This document shows, piece after piece, positions 1-7,325 of a stretch of 10,270 nucleotides of DNA. Numbering within the stretch: the stretch's first letter is position 1; the number at the start of each line of letters is the position of its first letter. The translations under genes were made by a program, and so were the position numbers. The notes beneath the pieces were generated by a model. It searched no databases. It was given only the letters and a program-made list of their open reading frames with translations, and had not been told where the DNA came from. The stretch covers positions 1 to 10,270 of the forward strand of contig DATBKT010000229.1 of NCBI GenBank assembly GCA_036555705.1, written 5' to 3'. Origin of the DNA: JARBAU01 sp029237525. GTDB taxonomy: Archaea; Thermoproteota; Nitrososphaeria; Nitrososphaerales; Nitrososphaeraceae.

Positions 1-568
1 TGCTACTTTTATTTTCTGGACTGGGAGTTTTTTCTCTATCATACATGACGAATAGTGCCAAAGCAATAGACAATCGATCAGTCTCGACGGCTCTAAACAA
101 TCAACGAGTCCTTCCACTAGCAGTCACTAAACAGTTAGCCATGGCCACGCAAATCTACTGCAAAAGATAAAGGCTATTCTGTCACCGTTACCGTGTAGAA
201 TCGCGACGGAGTTGATATTTTGCTTGCTATGGCCGACGGAACGACCGGAGCCACAGATGATGTTGCACGAGAAAAAGCGTACGCTACTGCTGGCTTCCAG
301 TCACCGACATCAGCAATGGAAGGACGGGCCAAGACCACCAATCCTGGGATAATAGCGATCGATTCACAGTCCTACCCAGTAGCCTCCCTAAAAGAGCAGA
401 TGGCGAACTCGTCGGTGGTATCGGCGTAAGTGGGTGCGCCTAGTGGAACAATCTATGAGCAGTGTGCCAAAGCAAGATTTGTAGCGATCGCCTCAAGACT
501 ATCCCAACACAAATACGAACAATAGCACAAATTTCAATAACAACTCATCAGACATAAATTCTGGTTAG
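1..568 (+). pseudogene. Decayed secreted GlcG/HbpS-like heme-binding protein
   Basis: Joining frames gives a secreted GlcG/HbpS-type domain, a fold that binds heme or small ligands. Frame 3 from position 3 reads a hydrophobic signal peptide ending near NSAKA, then a stretch like the first domain helix (LAVTKQLAMATQ). Around 150-160 the frame shifts to frame 1, which reads KDKGYSVTVTV, a stop (TAG at 196), then NRDGVDILLAMADG and EKAYATAGFQSPTSAM, all typical of the family. Near 396 the frame shifts again to read DGELVGGIGVSG, and an extra G in 432-434 precedes GAPSGTIYEQCAKA. A further extra C near 503-505 breaks the Asn/Ser/Thr-rich tail, which would end at TAG 566-568. With at least three shifts and a stop it cannot be expressed as one protein. 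The true start lies upstream of the window. The family call rests on motif recall, without a search. Confidence 0.7.
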
Positions 569-602
569 AGCCTTATCAAGCACTCATATCGGTTTGAGCC
601 TG
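479..602 (+). repeat. Direct repeat copy A (end of decayed GlcG-like gene)
   Basis: This 124-bp block matches 4958-5081 in the same orientation at roughly 85-90% identity by eye, with one single-base gap in each copy. It covers the Asn/Ser/Thr-rich C-terminal tail of the GlcG-like pseudogene, its TAG stop and about 35 bp downstream, including an exact match over the 17 bases TCAAGCACTCATATCGG. Conservation past the stop shows that a gene end plus its flank was duplicated, not just a protein tail. Confidence 0.85.
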
Positions 603-695
603 ACAAGCCAATTAACACCATCCACAGCAGCTTATGTTACCACTGAGTTAGCCGGCGGCAGTTTTGATATGGCTACTTCTGAAGCCATAGTAATT
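597..695 (+). pseudogene. Possible remnant of a DUF4142-like secreted protein
   Basis: The frame running through 597-695 reads a short hydrophobic stretch (SLTSQLTPSTAA) followed by AYVTTELAGGSFDMATSEA. This resembles the first helix of DUF4142 proteins, which usually has a Phe/Tyr-Val start, then a Gly-Gly/Met-Phe-Glu core and a Ser/Ala-rich end. The similarity stops near 695, no good start codon precedes it, and the frame ends at 741-743 without the rest of the domain. It is at best a decayed fragment downstream of the GlcG-like pseudogene. The assignment is from pattern memory over about 25 residues. Confidence 0.25.
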
Positions 696-785
696 TGCTG
701 CGTTTCAATTCCGCATATATACCACACATTCATTCTTCAGTAGTTATTTTTGTGTGGTCTTATGCATATAAAATTGGGATTGTTC

Positions 786-2300
786 TTAGTCTGTTATGTC
801 GATGATTCCCTGTTTTAACAATAGTTTTTCAAAGTAATTATCAAATTTGTTATTGTTAACTAAATCGTCAGAGTATATTCCTAGTGTGATAACTCGTCCC
901 TTCTTGTAATTGAGTTCATATGTGGCTATTATGGGCTTGGTTGTAACTTGTCCTTGTGACGTAGAAGTAGATGCGACTGGAAAATAGGTTTTAGGTATTG
1001 ACGCGTTGTAATTGAAGAGTACCACATCATGTGGATTATCAAGATATTGTTCTTCATGCGGCTTGTAGCCAAAAGGATCATTTTGGAATGAACGAACACA
1101 CTGGAAACATAGATAATTACTTCCAACCCATTGTGAGGTTTCATTTTTCCATCTTTCAGCAACACTTTTCCATGCAGTTCTACCATTAAACGCCCAATAG
1201 TGGCCTTTGACCAAACTAACCGTCTCCTTCATAGGTTCATATTTTACTTCAGCATAAAATATATTTCCATCCAAGATAAGTATGGTACCACCATTGGCAA
1301 CAAATCTTTTCAAGTTATCATACTCTTTTTGTGTGACATATTCTTGGTGTCCCAATATGAGGAGATCAAATGCATTACTTCCATTCTTTGCAAACATGAA
1401 GCTGTTATCTGCAGCTGCATCGTCGTAGATCGTAATATTAGAATCAGGACTCACTGCTCTGATATCATCAAGCAGTTTTAACATCGAAAATACATAGGGT
1501 AAAGACGGATACGATGATGCATTCACTGGGACAGATAACAAATTTAGATCAGTAGTGACATTTTTGCCGACTGGTATGCTATTGTAAATCTTGTAGAATT
1601 TATAAAATCCATTTGCATACGCCGCAGCAGTGAAAGAAGGTTTTATCAATGCTATACGGGGACCTTTTTCAGTTAGCACACTTTCTTGTTTATGAAAGAT
1701 TTCGTTAGTCGACTGTGTTTGTGACATTAAATCTCTTTTGACAATTCTGTTGGATGTCTGAGTTGAGGAGGAGGATGAAGATTTGGTATAATTTAACGGA
1801 TTAGGAAGACTAATACTGCCATGACTATTATAATTGCTATTATTGAGGGTTGACTTCATTAGTGCGAATAAAGATGAAGATGAAGGCACAGAGTCATTGA
1901 TTAATAAACCATTTAGACTAATTCCCTTATCTTGTATTCCAGTTAGTATGGTAGAGTAATTGGCACGTTTAGTTTGAGTACCTACTGATTCCTGCGATGT
2001 CTCATTATTACGCTTAACCGACCTTGGGGTTATTTGAAGCTCCTTTACGCTATTGTTTAACTCAGCCTTAATAGCATATACTTTAGCTAATGTTGTAGTA
2101 TGCAAAGATAAAATCTGACTACCATTACCAACGCTAAAGCTATTTGCAGAGTCGTGAGAAGTAGAGAGTACTAACGCTGCTATGATTATAAAAATAATGG
2201 TCACGAGGGATAATGGGACTGATCTTGAACTAGGATTGTTTATCTTTTCCCGATTTGTCAATTTGTTGGTCTCTTTTTGATAGATATAATAGATTAACAC
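786..2300 (-). CDS. Membrane-anchored protein, N,N-dimethylformamidase-like C-terminal domain
   Basis: The 504-aa protein has a basic N-terminus, one hydrophobic helix (about 29-46), a Ser/Asn-rich linker (about 50-210) with a six-Ser run near 174-179, and a globular domain (about 213-497). That domain contains FDLLILGHQEYVTQKEYDNL (311-330), then a Phe-Val-Ala-Asn-Gly-Gly stretch and ILDGN. This resembles the C-terminal domain of the N,N-dimethylformamidase large subunit, a class I glutamine amidotransferase-like fold. No nucleophile Cys is obvious at the usual elbow, so enzymatic activity is uncertain. A CFQC pair sits at 398-401. Many N-x-S/T sequons fit an extracytoplasmic, glycosylated domain held by a signal anchor. 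The GTG start lies only about 10 bases from a TTTAAA box (2310-2315), so the TTG at 2261 (Leu14) may be the true start. Substrate and role are unknown. Confidence 0.8.
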   Translation of the reverse strand: MLIYYIYQKETNKLTNREKINNPSSRSVPLSLVTIIFIIIAALVLSTSHDSANSFSVGNGSQILSLHTTTLAKVYAIKAELNNSVKELQITPRSVKRNNETSQESVGTQTKRANYSTILTGIQDKGISLNGLLINDSVPSSSSLFALMKSTLNNSNYNSHGSISLPNPLNYTKSSSSSSTQTSNRIVKRDLMSQTQSTNEIFHKQESVLTEKGPRIALIKPSFTAAAYANGFYKFYKIYNSIPVGKNVTTDLNLLSVPVNASSYPSLPYVFSMLKLLDDIRAVSPDSNITIYDDAAADNSFMFAKNGSNAFDLLILGHQEYVTQKEYDNLKRFVANGGTILILDGNIFYAEVKYEPMKETVSLVKGHYWAFNGRTAWKSVAERWKNETSQWVGSNYLCFQCVRSFQNDPFGYKPHEEQYLDNPHDVVLFNYNASIPKTYFPVASTSTSQGQVTTKPIIATYELNYKKGRVITLGIYSDDLVNNNKFDNYFEKLLLKQGIIDITD

Positions 2301-2651
2301 GATAGATACTTTAAATTATTGACTAACAATGTTATCCATCAATGAGTAGGATTGTAATCTATTATGTTATCTCTGCGCTATGCATATAACCAAAACAAGT
2401 AGCAAACACGGTCTTACTAAGCGGAAATCATAAGAGTTTAGGCAGGATAGCGTTAGGAAATATATCATCGTAAAAGTCTTTTCTAGATTGAGAGACCAAA
2501 TGTATAGACTGGGTCTGGCTAAAACGATAGAATTATATTTTTCTATTATGAGGCGCGACCCAAACAATGTACTCTATAGATAAGAATTTGTGCTATTTGG
2601 ACGGTATAAAACAATGACATCGACTATATGGGATCCAGAGTCAAGTCCAAA
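2301..2651. other. Intergenic spacer with no supported gene
   Basis: This 350-bp AT-rich stretch holds only a 66-codon open frame (2367-2567, minus) without protein-like composition or recognisable motif. The part next to 2301 contains TTTAAA at 2310-2315, a TATA-like box for the gene on its left. No tRNA, repeat or long hairpin was seen. Confidence 0.5.
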
Positions 2652-2837
2652 TTAAATAATGAACCCTAGAACCACAATTCTCTTCCCTTTCATCTTTAAG
2701 TAATTGTAAACTCTCTCAATTAATAGATCAAATTCAGTTCTATCCTTACGGCTCATATGCCTTCTTTCTGATATATACCAATTTATACTAGCATAGATCC
2801 ACTCTAATTCTTTCTTCGAGACTTTGAGGCTAATCAT
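2652..2837 (-). CDS. Small hypothetical protein (61 aa)
   Basis: The frame starts with ATG and reads a compact helical protein: a Lys-rich start (KVSKKELEWIYASINWY), then SERRHMSRKDRTEFDLLIER and a basic segment before a hydrophobic C-terminus (VVLGFII). The amphipathic pattern with Trp and Tyr in the first helix looks protein-like, unlike neighbouring chance frames. It has no signal peptide or metal-binding motif. It stands alone, with about 350 bp on its left and 600 bp on its right. No clear Shine-Dalgarno or strong TATA box precedes it. I do not recognise a named family; a small two-helix regulatory or adaptor protein is one possibility. Confidence 0.55.
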   Translation of the reverse strand: MISLKVSKKELEWIYASINWYISERRHMSRKDRTEFDLLIERVYNYLKMKGKRIVVLGFII

Positions 2838-3437
2838 TTATTTTACATCACATTTGTATCATTAGTGGTTGCACTTAGTATCCATCTAAATCTAGATTTA
2901 GTAACAAAGTCGCTTACCCTATATGAGAATATAATGCCAAGCATTGTGATACCCAGTAACGATTAGTTCAATTATAAGTGAGATACGATTCGTAGATAAA
3001 GGATTTCTTAATATTATTTCTGGAAGAATTCCTATTCTATTACTCTAGAAATCCGGACTAGATAAGATAGAGCGACCAGGCTGATTATCCACCTGAATCG
3101 CCCTACAATGTCAATAAAGAATCACTGGGGATTCCTAGTAGTAGTTAATATGCACAATGTTATATTTTGTTCTAAACATATTTGCTGTGTCTTTTGTGTT
3201 AATAAACAAAATAATAATTTTAGCTTAGCAGTTACTTAGTACGTTTAATGTAACTATTGTTTTTTAGAAAAGTATATCAGTATGTTACTATGTTCAGTAG
3301 GCCACAATGGATAATTTGGATAATGTTATGTAGTATATCAGATCATAATGCTTCCAAAAATAGAGGTATCAAACGCATAGAATAACACTGGTCATTAACT
3401 TTGAGTTTGTTGATTGTCCTATATTCAATAATGATAA
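2838..3437. other. 600-bp intergenic spacer with no gene seen
   Basis: All frames are interrupted often, with no stretch of protein-like composition, and no tRNA-like cloverleaf or snoRNA boxes were found. The only repeats are minor: the 10-mer AGTATATCAG occurs twice near 3271 and 3332. The region is AT-rich and may carry promoter or terminator signals for the genes on either side, or old decayed coding sequence no longer recognisable. Confidence 0.5.
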
Positions 3438-3452
3438 CTAATTAGAGTTATC
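3433..3452 (-). other. Hairpin spanning the stop codon of the NADH dehydrogenase gene
   Basis: A perfect 7-bp inverted repeat, GATAACT (3433-3439) and AGTTATC (3446-3452), encloses a 6-base loop. It covers the stop codon of the flavoprotein gene (3438-3440). It could form in the mRNA end and mark or stabilise the 3' end, but no U-rich tract follows immediately, so a terminator role is uncertain. Confidence 0.35.
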
Positions 3453-4793
3453 TTTAACAATTGGATCCATCAACCTTCTATAATAGGCTATGTTTTTTAA
3501 CCATTTTACAAAAGTAAACTGTGCAAAAGTTATTCCTGACAATATGTGGGAAAATGTGTCATCTCCATATAAACTCGTATTTAGGACATCTCTACCGCCG
3601 CTCTTCAGTGTTTTGATATATGCACTCTGTGAAAATTCTTCTACCAACTTTGCCAGGTTGCCACTTATTACATGATTATTAATAAACCCAACATAATCGT
3701 CATTTCCTAAAGAGATTAATTGTACGTTAATAGTATATTCAAATTTTTTATCGACTGATAAAGGATGAGATGCTGCACTAGTATCCTCATTACCAAAGTG
3801 TTTTGGTATAAGATCTGAAAGATACTTTGCTTCTCTAACAGCAATCTGAGCTAATGGAGGGTATAATTTCCCCGTATCATCTCTAACGGCAGCAATGTCA
3901 CCTATAGAGAAAACGTTAGGATAACGATCAATCTGACAGAATTCATTTAGAATTATTTTTCCATCTTTAGTTTTTTCAACTTCTGGGTTTATTGGGATAT
4001 TATATCCTTTAATTCCTGCAGTCCAGATGGTAAGAGATGATTGAATCTTTGATTTACCATCATCACTAAGAAAAATATCATTATTGCCATCATCATCACT
4101 ACCATCAGCATTTTTTTCAACTTTAGCAACTGGAGACCTTTTTATAATTCTTATTCCTTTTTCAAGTAATACTTCTTCAACTTTCATTACCAAATGTTTA
4201 TCCCATCCTGAAAGAATAGTTGGTAGTGCTTCTATAATTGTTACAGAAATGGAATCTGATTTTCTGTTCTCATTTATAAAGTCGGATAGTGCACCTCCAA
4301 GGCTCACACCTGTAGCTCCCCCTCCAACAATTACAACACTTTGTTTCTTCTTCGAATTGACAATTGAACTTATCCTATCATAAATCAATGATGCATCAGT
4401 AATTGACCGTAATGGTAAACTGTTTTCTTCCGCTCCTTTAATATCAAAGTACTTTGTAGAAGCACCCAAACAAATTATAAGAAGATCGTAGTGAATTTTT
4501 GCCGATTCTAAAATAACTTGGTTTGTATCTGGTCTTATTTGTTTTACGGTAGATTGAGTGAATTTTATGTTCATTCCCTCAATTAATCCCAAAATTGGTA
4601 TTTTTACGTCATTTGCTGTTCTAAAACCAGCAGCAACTAAATGAATCTCCTGAAGTAATTGATGATAAGGATTCTTATCAACAAGTATTATTTCTCCTGT
4701 TTTCTCCTTCATATAACGAGCAACGTTAGTGGCTAAAAATAATCCACCATAACCTGCTCCTAGTATAATGATTCTTTTATTAGCTGTGTTCAT
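3438..4793 (-). CDS. Type II NADH dehydrogenase-like FAD oxidoreductase
   Basis: This 451-aa flavoprotein matches the NDH-2 family, which passes electrons from NAD(P)H through FAD to membrane quinone without pumping ions. The FAD site is near the start (LGAGYGG, 11-17), followed by an acidic residue in LVDKNPYHQLL. The NAD(P)H-binding fold is VIVGGGATGVSLGG (154-167). WTAGIKG (257-263), VFSIGDIAA (294-302) and PPLAQIAVREAKYL (312-325) are the conserved FAD- and quinone-side segments. The C-terminus (about 418-443) is hydrophobic and basic, suiting membrane attachment. An Asp/Asn/Gly-rich insert (227-239) interrupts the middle domain. The length is normal for the family. ATG at 4793 is well placed before the FAD motif, and a weak TATA-like stretch lies at about 4827-4836. 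The gene stands alone. A ferredoxin- or sulfide-type relative cannot be excluded, but NDH-2 fits best. Confidence 0.88.
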   Translation of the reverse strand: MNTANKRIIILGAGYGGLFLATNVARYMKEKTGEIILVDKNPYHQLLQEIHLVAAGFRTANDVKIPILGLIEGMNIKFTQSTVKQIRPDTNQVILESAKIHYDLLIICLGASTKYFDIKGAEENSLPLRSITDASLIYDRISSIVNSKKKQSVVIVGGGATGVSLGGALSDFINENRKSDSISVTIIEALPTILSGWDKHLVMKVEEVLLEKGIRIIKRSPVAKVEKNADGSDDDGNNDIFLSDDGKSKIQSSLTIWTAGIKGYNIPINPEVEKTKDGKIILNEFCQIDRYPNVFSIGDIAAVRDDTGKLYPPLAQIAVREAKYLSDLIPKHFGNEDTSAASHPLSVDKKFEYTINVQLISLGNDDYVGFINNHVISGNLAKLVEEFSQSAYIKTLKSGGRDVLNTSLYGDDTFSHILSGITFAQFTFVKWLKNIAYYRRLMDPIVKDNSN

Positions 4794-4957
4794 CTTGGAA
4801 TCTCTATATTATTCAGTTGGGATACATACTAAAATATGCCTATCATTGCTGTTGCTAGCATTAATTGGAATTGGTTCGAAACCCAATCGGTACATTTTTA
4901 GTACATGTTGAAAATATAAGTTATTAGGTATATCTTAACTAAGATTCAAATTACGAC

Positions 4958-5081
4958 TTGTAGCGATGGCCTCAAGCCTATCCAACACAAATACGAACAA
5001 TAGCACAAACATTAATAACAACTCATCTGGCATCAACTCTGGTTAGAACCCTAATCAAGCACTCATATCGGTGTAGGCCTA
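4958..5081 (+). repeat. Direct repeat copy B (orphan gene-end fragment)
   Basis: This is the second copy of the block at 479-602. Here the frame ASSLSNTNTNNSTN continues cleanly to a TAG at 5044-5046, so this tail is less damaged than copy A. Sequence before 4958 does not resemble the GlcG-like domain, so only the end of the gene and its flank survive. The rest of 4794-5098 contains no gene that I can support. The fragment is a decayed duplicate and not a gene by itself. Confidence 0.85.
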
Positions 5082-5206
5082 CCATGATTTCTTCTTAAAA
5101 AACTCCAGAAGTAAAACTATTTTTTTTACGTGTAGACTGGGAACATAGTGAAAAGATATCTGATTGTCTAAATAGTAAACTGGGCAATAATGGCAACAGG
5201 AACGTA

Positions 5207-5684
5207 TTGTCCTATGTATTTATAGATCTATTTGCATTTGAAGAATTTGAAGATAATAATAATCATCATAACAACGGTTCAGGAAGACATCATATTGTGC
5301 CATTTGTAAACTCAATGCCAAGCAAGCTATTATGTGTTTCATGTACTTCAGATAAGAACATTATAAGAGGACAAGGACTCATAGTTGGAACTGATCATTC
5401 AGACTACATTATAGGCAGTACCCTAAACGATATTATTTTTGCCAAAAATGACGCTGATGAAGTCTTTACGGATCTTGTTGTTAATACAGTATACGGTGGT
5501 AATGGCGATGATACTATAGAAGGTGGACCTGGAAACGATCACCTGTTTGGTAACATTGGTAATGATGTTTTGATAGGGTGGTCCTGGAGCAGATTATTTT
5601 GACTGTGGTGACGGTATTGACACAGTCCTGGACTTTAATCCGGCTCAAGGTGATGTTATGGCAGGCAATTGCGAACTCTTTTAG
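5207..5684 (+). pseudogene. RTX (hemolysin-type) calcium-binding protein, frameshifted
   Basis: The frame from TTG 5207 encodes glycine/aspartate nonapeptide repeats of the RTX beta-roll, which binds calcium in secreted proteins: GGNGDDTIE (97-105), GGPGNDHLF (106-114) and GNIGNDVLI (115-123). An extra G in the run 5576-5578 then shifts the frame, and the original frame stops at 5600-5602. Reading on from 5577 restores GGPGADYFDCGDGIDTVLDF and a short Cys-containing end that stops at 5682-5684, an ending I recall from thaumarchaeal RTX proteins. The N-terminal part is Asn/His-rich (NNNHHNN) and lacks a signal peptide; the frame stays open upstream to 5099 without a better start, so the 5' end is probably also damaged. 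A sequencing error in the G run is possible. Confidence 0.75.
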
Positions 5685-5941
5685 GCTAGAAGCTTGCTCT
5701 GGACATCACCAAGTTCAAACTATTAGTTTCGTGTAACAAAGTTAAATAAATATTCAATTAAATGTAACATCGTATTGTTACCAAGTCGTTAAGTTCTGTA
5801 GTACGCAACATTGTAAATCGATTCGTTTTTACAGTCTATATTCATATGAGGGCTGGAACTGTTCGAGCAGTTTTTGAAACTTGACATATACATGTTGCTA
5901 ATTAGAATTAAAATCCAACGTTATCAGGGGAAATTGCTCTT

Positions 5942-6826
5942 CTAAATATACACATTCTCCCAAACCATTTTTGACAGCTTATTCAAGGCATCAGATAGCG
6001 ATTGTGAAGTACTATACAAAATAAGTGTGTGGTCAGCAGATTTCTGATCTGGCCAAAATCCTCCAGGACAGTATTTACATGTAGCATAATGAAAGTTAAA
6101 GGTGTCCAATATGTTAAATCCATTTTTTGCAAATTGTTCTTTGTAATATCCAAGCCATCCAAGGTGTGTTCCACCATCATTATCTTTGTTATTTGCTACT
6201 TGATTTGTTGGAGTGTAAAATCCACCCATTACAAGATTTCCAACTGATTTATCAGGATTGGGAGCAATGGTCAGATTACCTTTCATCCAAGGATATTTTG
6301 TATCTTGTACTGTATAGTGTCCTACTGGTATGACTTTTGCAGCCGAACTATTCGTATAGTCTAATTTACCAGTAGTATAAACAATTTTGTTAGAACTATC
6401 TATAACATTTATAGTATGAGGATGGGGGGTATCCCATGGAGCATCGGCATCAAGAAAGGCGATAGCGGTACCTTGAGGGATAACAAGATTAGTTGGAATA
6501 TAAATTGCATTGTGATCACTAACATGCTTCCAGGGTTGTGTAGCAGTATTTTCATGGGCTTCATCTACAATATACCAAATGAATGTTCCAACTGACTGAG
6601 GTATGTTTATTGATTCTGTTTGATAAACCAATTGAGCATTAGGACCAGTATCATTGATGGTGCTAACAAAATTCGTCTTGTCTTGGAGTTGTGTTGCAGC
6701 GAATATAATTCTACCAAATAGCGATGAACTGCCGGTGTTGAAAGTAGTGGGCAAAATCAAGACCAGCAAAAATAATAACAAGGATAGTGAAAAAACAAAG
6801 CTAGTTTTGCATTTTGAATTTCTCAT
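5942..6826 (-). CDS. Secreted cupredoxin-like protein with altered copper site
   Basis: The 294-aa protein starts with a basic N-terminus and strong signal peptide or anchor (about 8-30). The cupredoxin-like core spans about 85-187: VIPQGTAIAFLDADAPWDTP, then His135 and His137 in PHPHTINV, and VGHYTVQDTKYPWMKGNLTI (168-187). In a classical type 1 copper site this last segment carries Cys, His and Met. Here Asp175 lies where Cys is expected and Tyr178 where His is expected; Met181 remains. Copper may bind weakly, in another geometry, or not at all. A unique C-terminal part contains HYATCKYC (246-253) with a CxxC pair and a later His. Many such proteins are exported in ammonia-oxidising archaea, where copper carriers serve respiration. 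The ATG precedes the signal peptide directly. The gene stands alone. Confidence 0.82.
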   Translation of the reverse strand: MRNSKCKTSFVFSLSLLLFLLVLILPTTFNTGSSSLFGRIIFAATQLQDKTNFVSTINDTGPNAQLVYQTESINIPQSVGTFIWYIVDEAHENTATQPWKHVSDHNAIYIPTNLVIPQGTAIAFLDADAPWDTPHPHTINVIDSSNKIVYTTGKLDYTNSSAAKVIPVGHYTVQDTKYPWMKGNLTIAPNPDKSVGNLVMGGFYTPTNQVANNKDNDGGTHLGWLGYYKEQFAKNGFNILDTFNFHYATCKYCPGGFWPDQKSADHTLILYSTSQSLSDALNKLSKMVWENVYI

Positions 6827-6837
6827 TATTCTTCACT

Positions 6838-6856
6838 CTTTTTATACGTATTAAAG
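6838..6856 (-). promoter_or_regulatory. TATA-like boxes of the cupredoxin-like gene
   Basis: On the minus strand CTTTAATAC (6848-6856) lies about 26 bases before the ATG at 6826, the archaeal TATA-to-start distance that gives a leaderless transcript. A stronger-looking TATAAAAAG (6838-6846) is too close to the ATG unless the true start is further in. No Shine-Dalgarno sequence is present. Confidence 0.35.
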
Positions 6857-6978
6857 TACTTTGTGGAACTTTGGACATGCTCATTTCTAGAAATTAAAAA
6901 GCTAACGTGAGAAAAGAAGAAAGATTCATCAATAGAATACAAAAAATTACAGCTGGTGTTTTCATTACTTACTCTCCT

Positions 6979-7003
6979 AGGCGATGACCTCGCCTGCCTT
7001 TTT
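6979..7003 (+). terminator. Hairpin followed by a T run
   Basis: AGGCGA (6979-6984) and TCGCCT (6990-6995) form a perfect, GC-rich 6-bp stem with a 5-base loop, and TTTTT follows at 6999-7003 on the plus strand. It looks like an intrinsic terminator, but no plus-strand gene ends here: both neighbours are on the minus strand, where the T run would be A. It may shape the 3' end of the 7053-7325 mRNA or belong to an unannotated plus-strand transcript. Confidence 0.3.
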
Positions 7004-7052
7004 GTTGATACGAAAATGGATCAGGTGAGCTAAGAAGTAAAGAAGACGAAAT

Positions 7053-7325
7053 TTAATATTTCCAATCTGGAGTTATTCCATTCCACCACGAACGATATGG
7101 CTTGGCATCCTTGTGTATTTCGTCTCTAAGTCTACATTCTATTGAATAATACATGTTTTCCATTGAATCTACGCCACCATCAGAAAATAGATCCCTTCCG
7201 ATTTCTTCTGTTCGATTTCTTTTGCTTTCAAAATCAATAGCATGTGGATTTTGAATACAGTAGACAAGGGTATCATACAGTTCTTCTTCCAGATAAGCAT
7301 CCAAATTAGAGACCTTTTTTAGCAC
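7053..7325 (-). CDS. Hypothetical protein (90 aa)
   Basis: The frame reads a soluble acidic N-terminal half (NLDAYLEEELYDTLVYCIQN), a charged middle (FESKRNRTEEIGRDLFSDGG) and an aromatic, basic end (KPYRSWWNGITPDWKY). The composition is clearly protein-like and differs from the chance frames around it. It has no signal peptide, membrane helix or known metal motif. The start is GTG at 7325 with no ATG upstream before a stop; a TATATATTAG stretch at about 7341-7350 is so close that transcription may begin inside the frame and translation at the TTG of Leu8 (7304). About 225 bp separate it from the cupredoxin-like gene, so they are probably separate units. I do not recognise a family. Confidence 0.7.
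   Translation of the reverse strand: MLKKVSNLDAYLEEELYDTLVYCIQNPHAIDFESKRNRTEEIGRDLFSDGGVDSMENMYYSIECRLRDEIHKDAKPYRSWWNGITPDWKY

Noticed and set aside
1200..1481. 93-codon open frame on the plus strand
   Set aside because: It lies antisense within the supported 786-2300 gene and has chance-like composition.
2367..2567. 66-codon open frame on the minus strand
   Set aside because: No family signal, odd Leu/Ile/Tyr mix and no promoter; probably chance in AT-rich spacer.
4084..4383. 99-codon Ser/Thr/Pro-rich open frame on the plus strand
   Set aside because: It is the antisense shadow of the NADH dehydrogenase-like gene, whose motifs are clear.
479..5081. Composite transposon bounded by the two 124-bp copies
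   Set aside because: No transposase, terminal inverted repeats or target duplications are visible; the repeats are gene ends.
5099..5206. Upstream open frame as the true start of the RTX protein
   Set aside because: No ATG or GTG and no signal peptide occur in it; the frame is probably open by chance or decayed.
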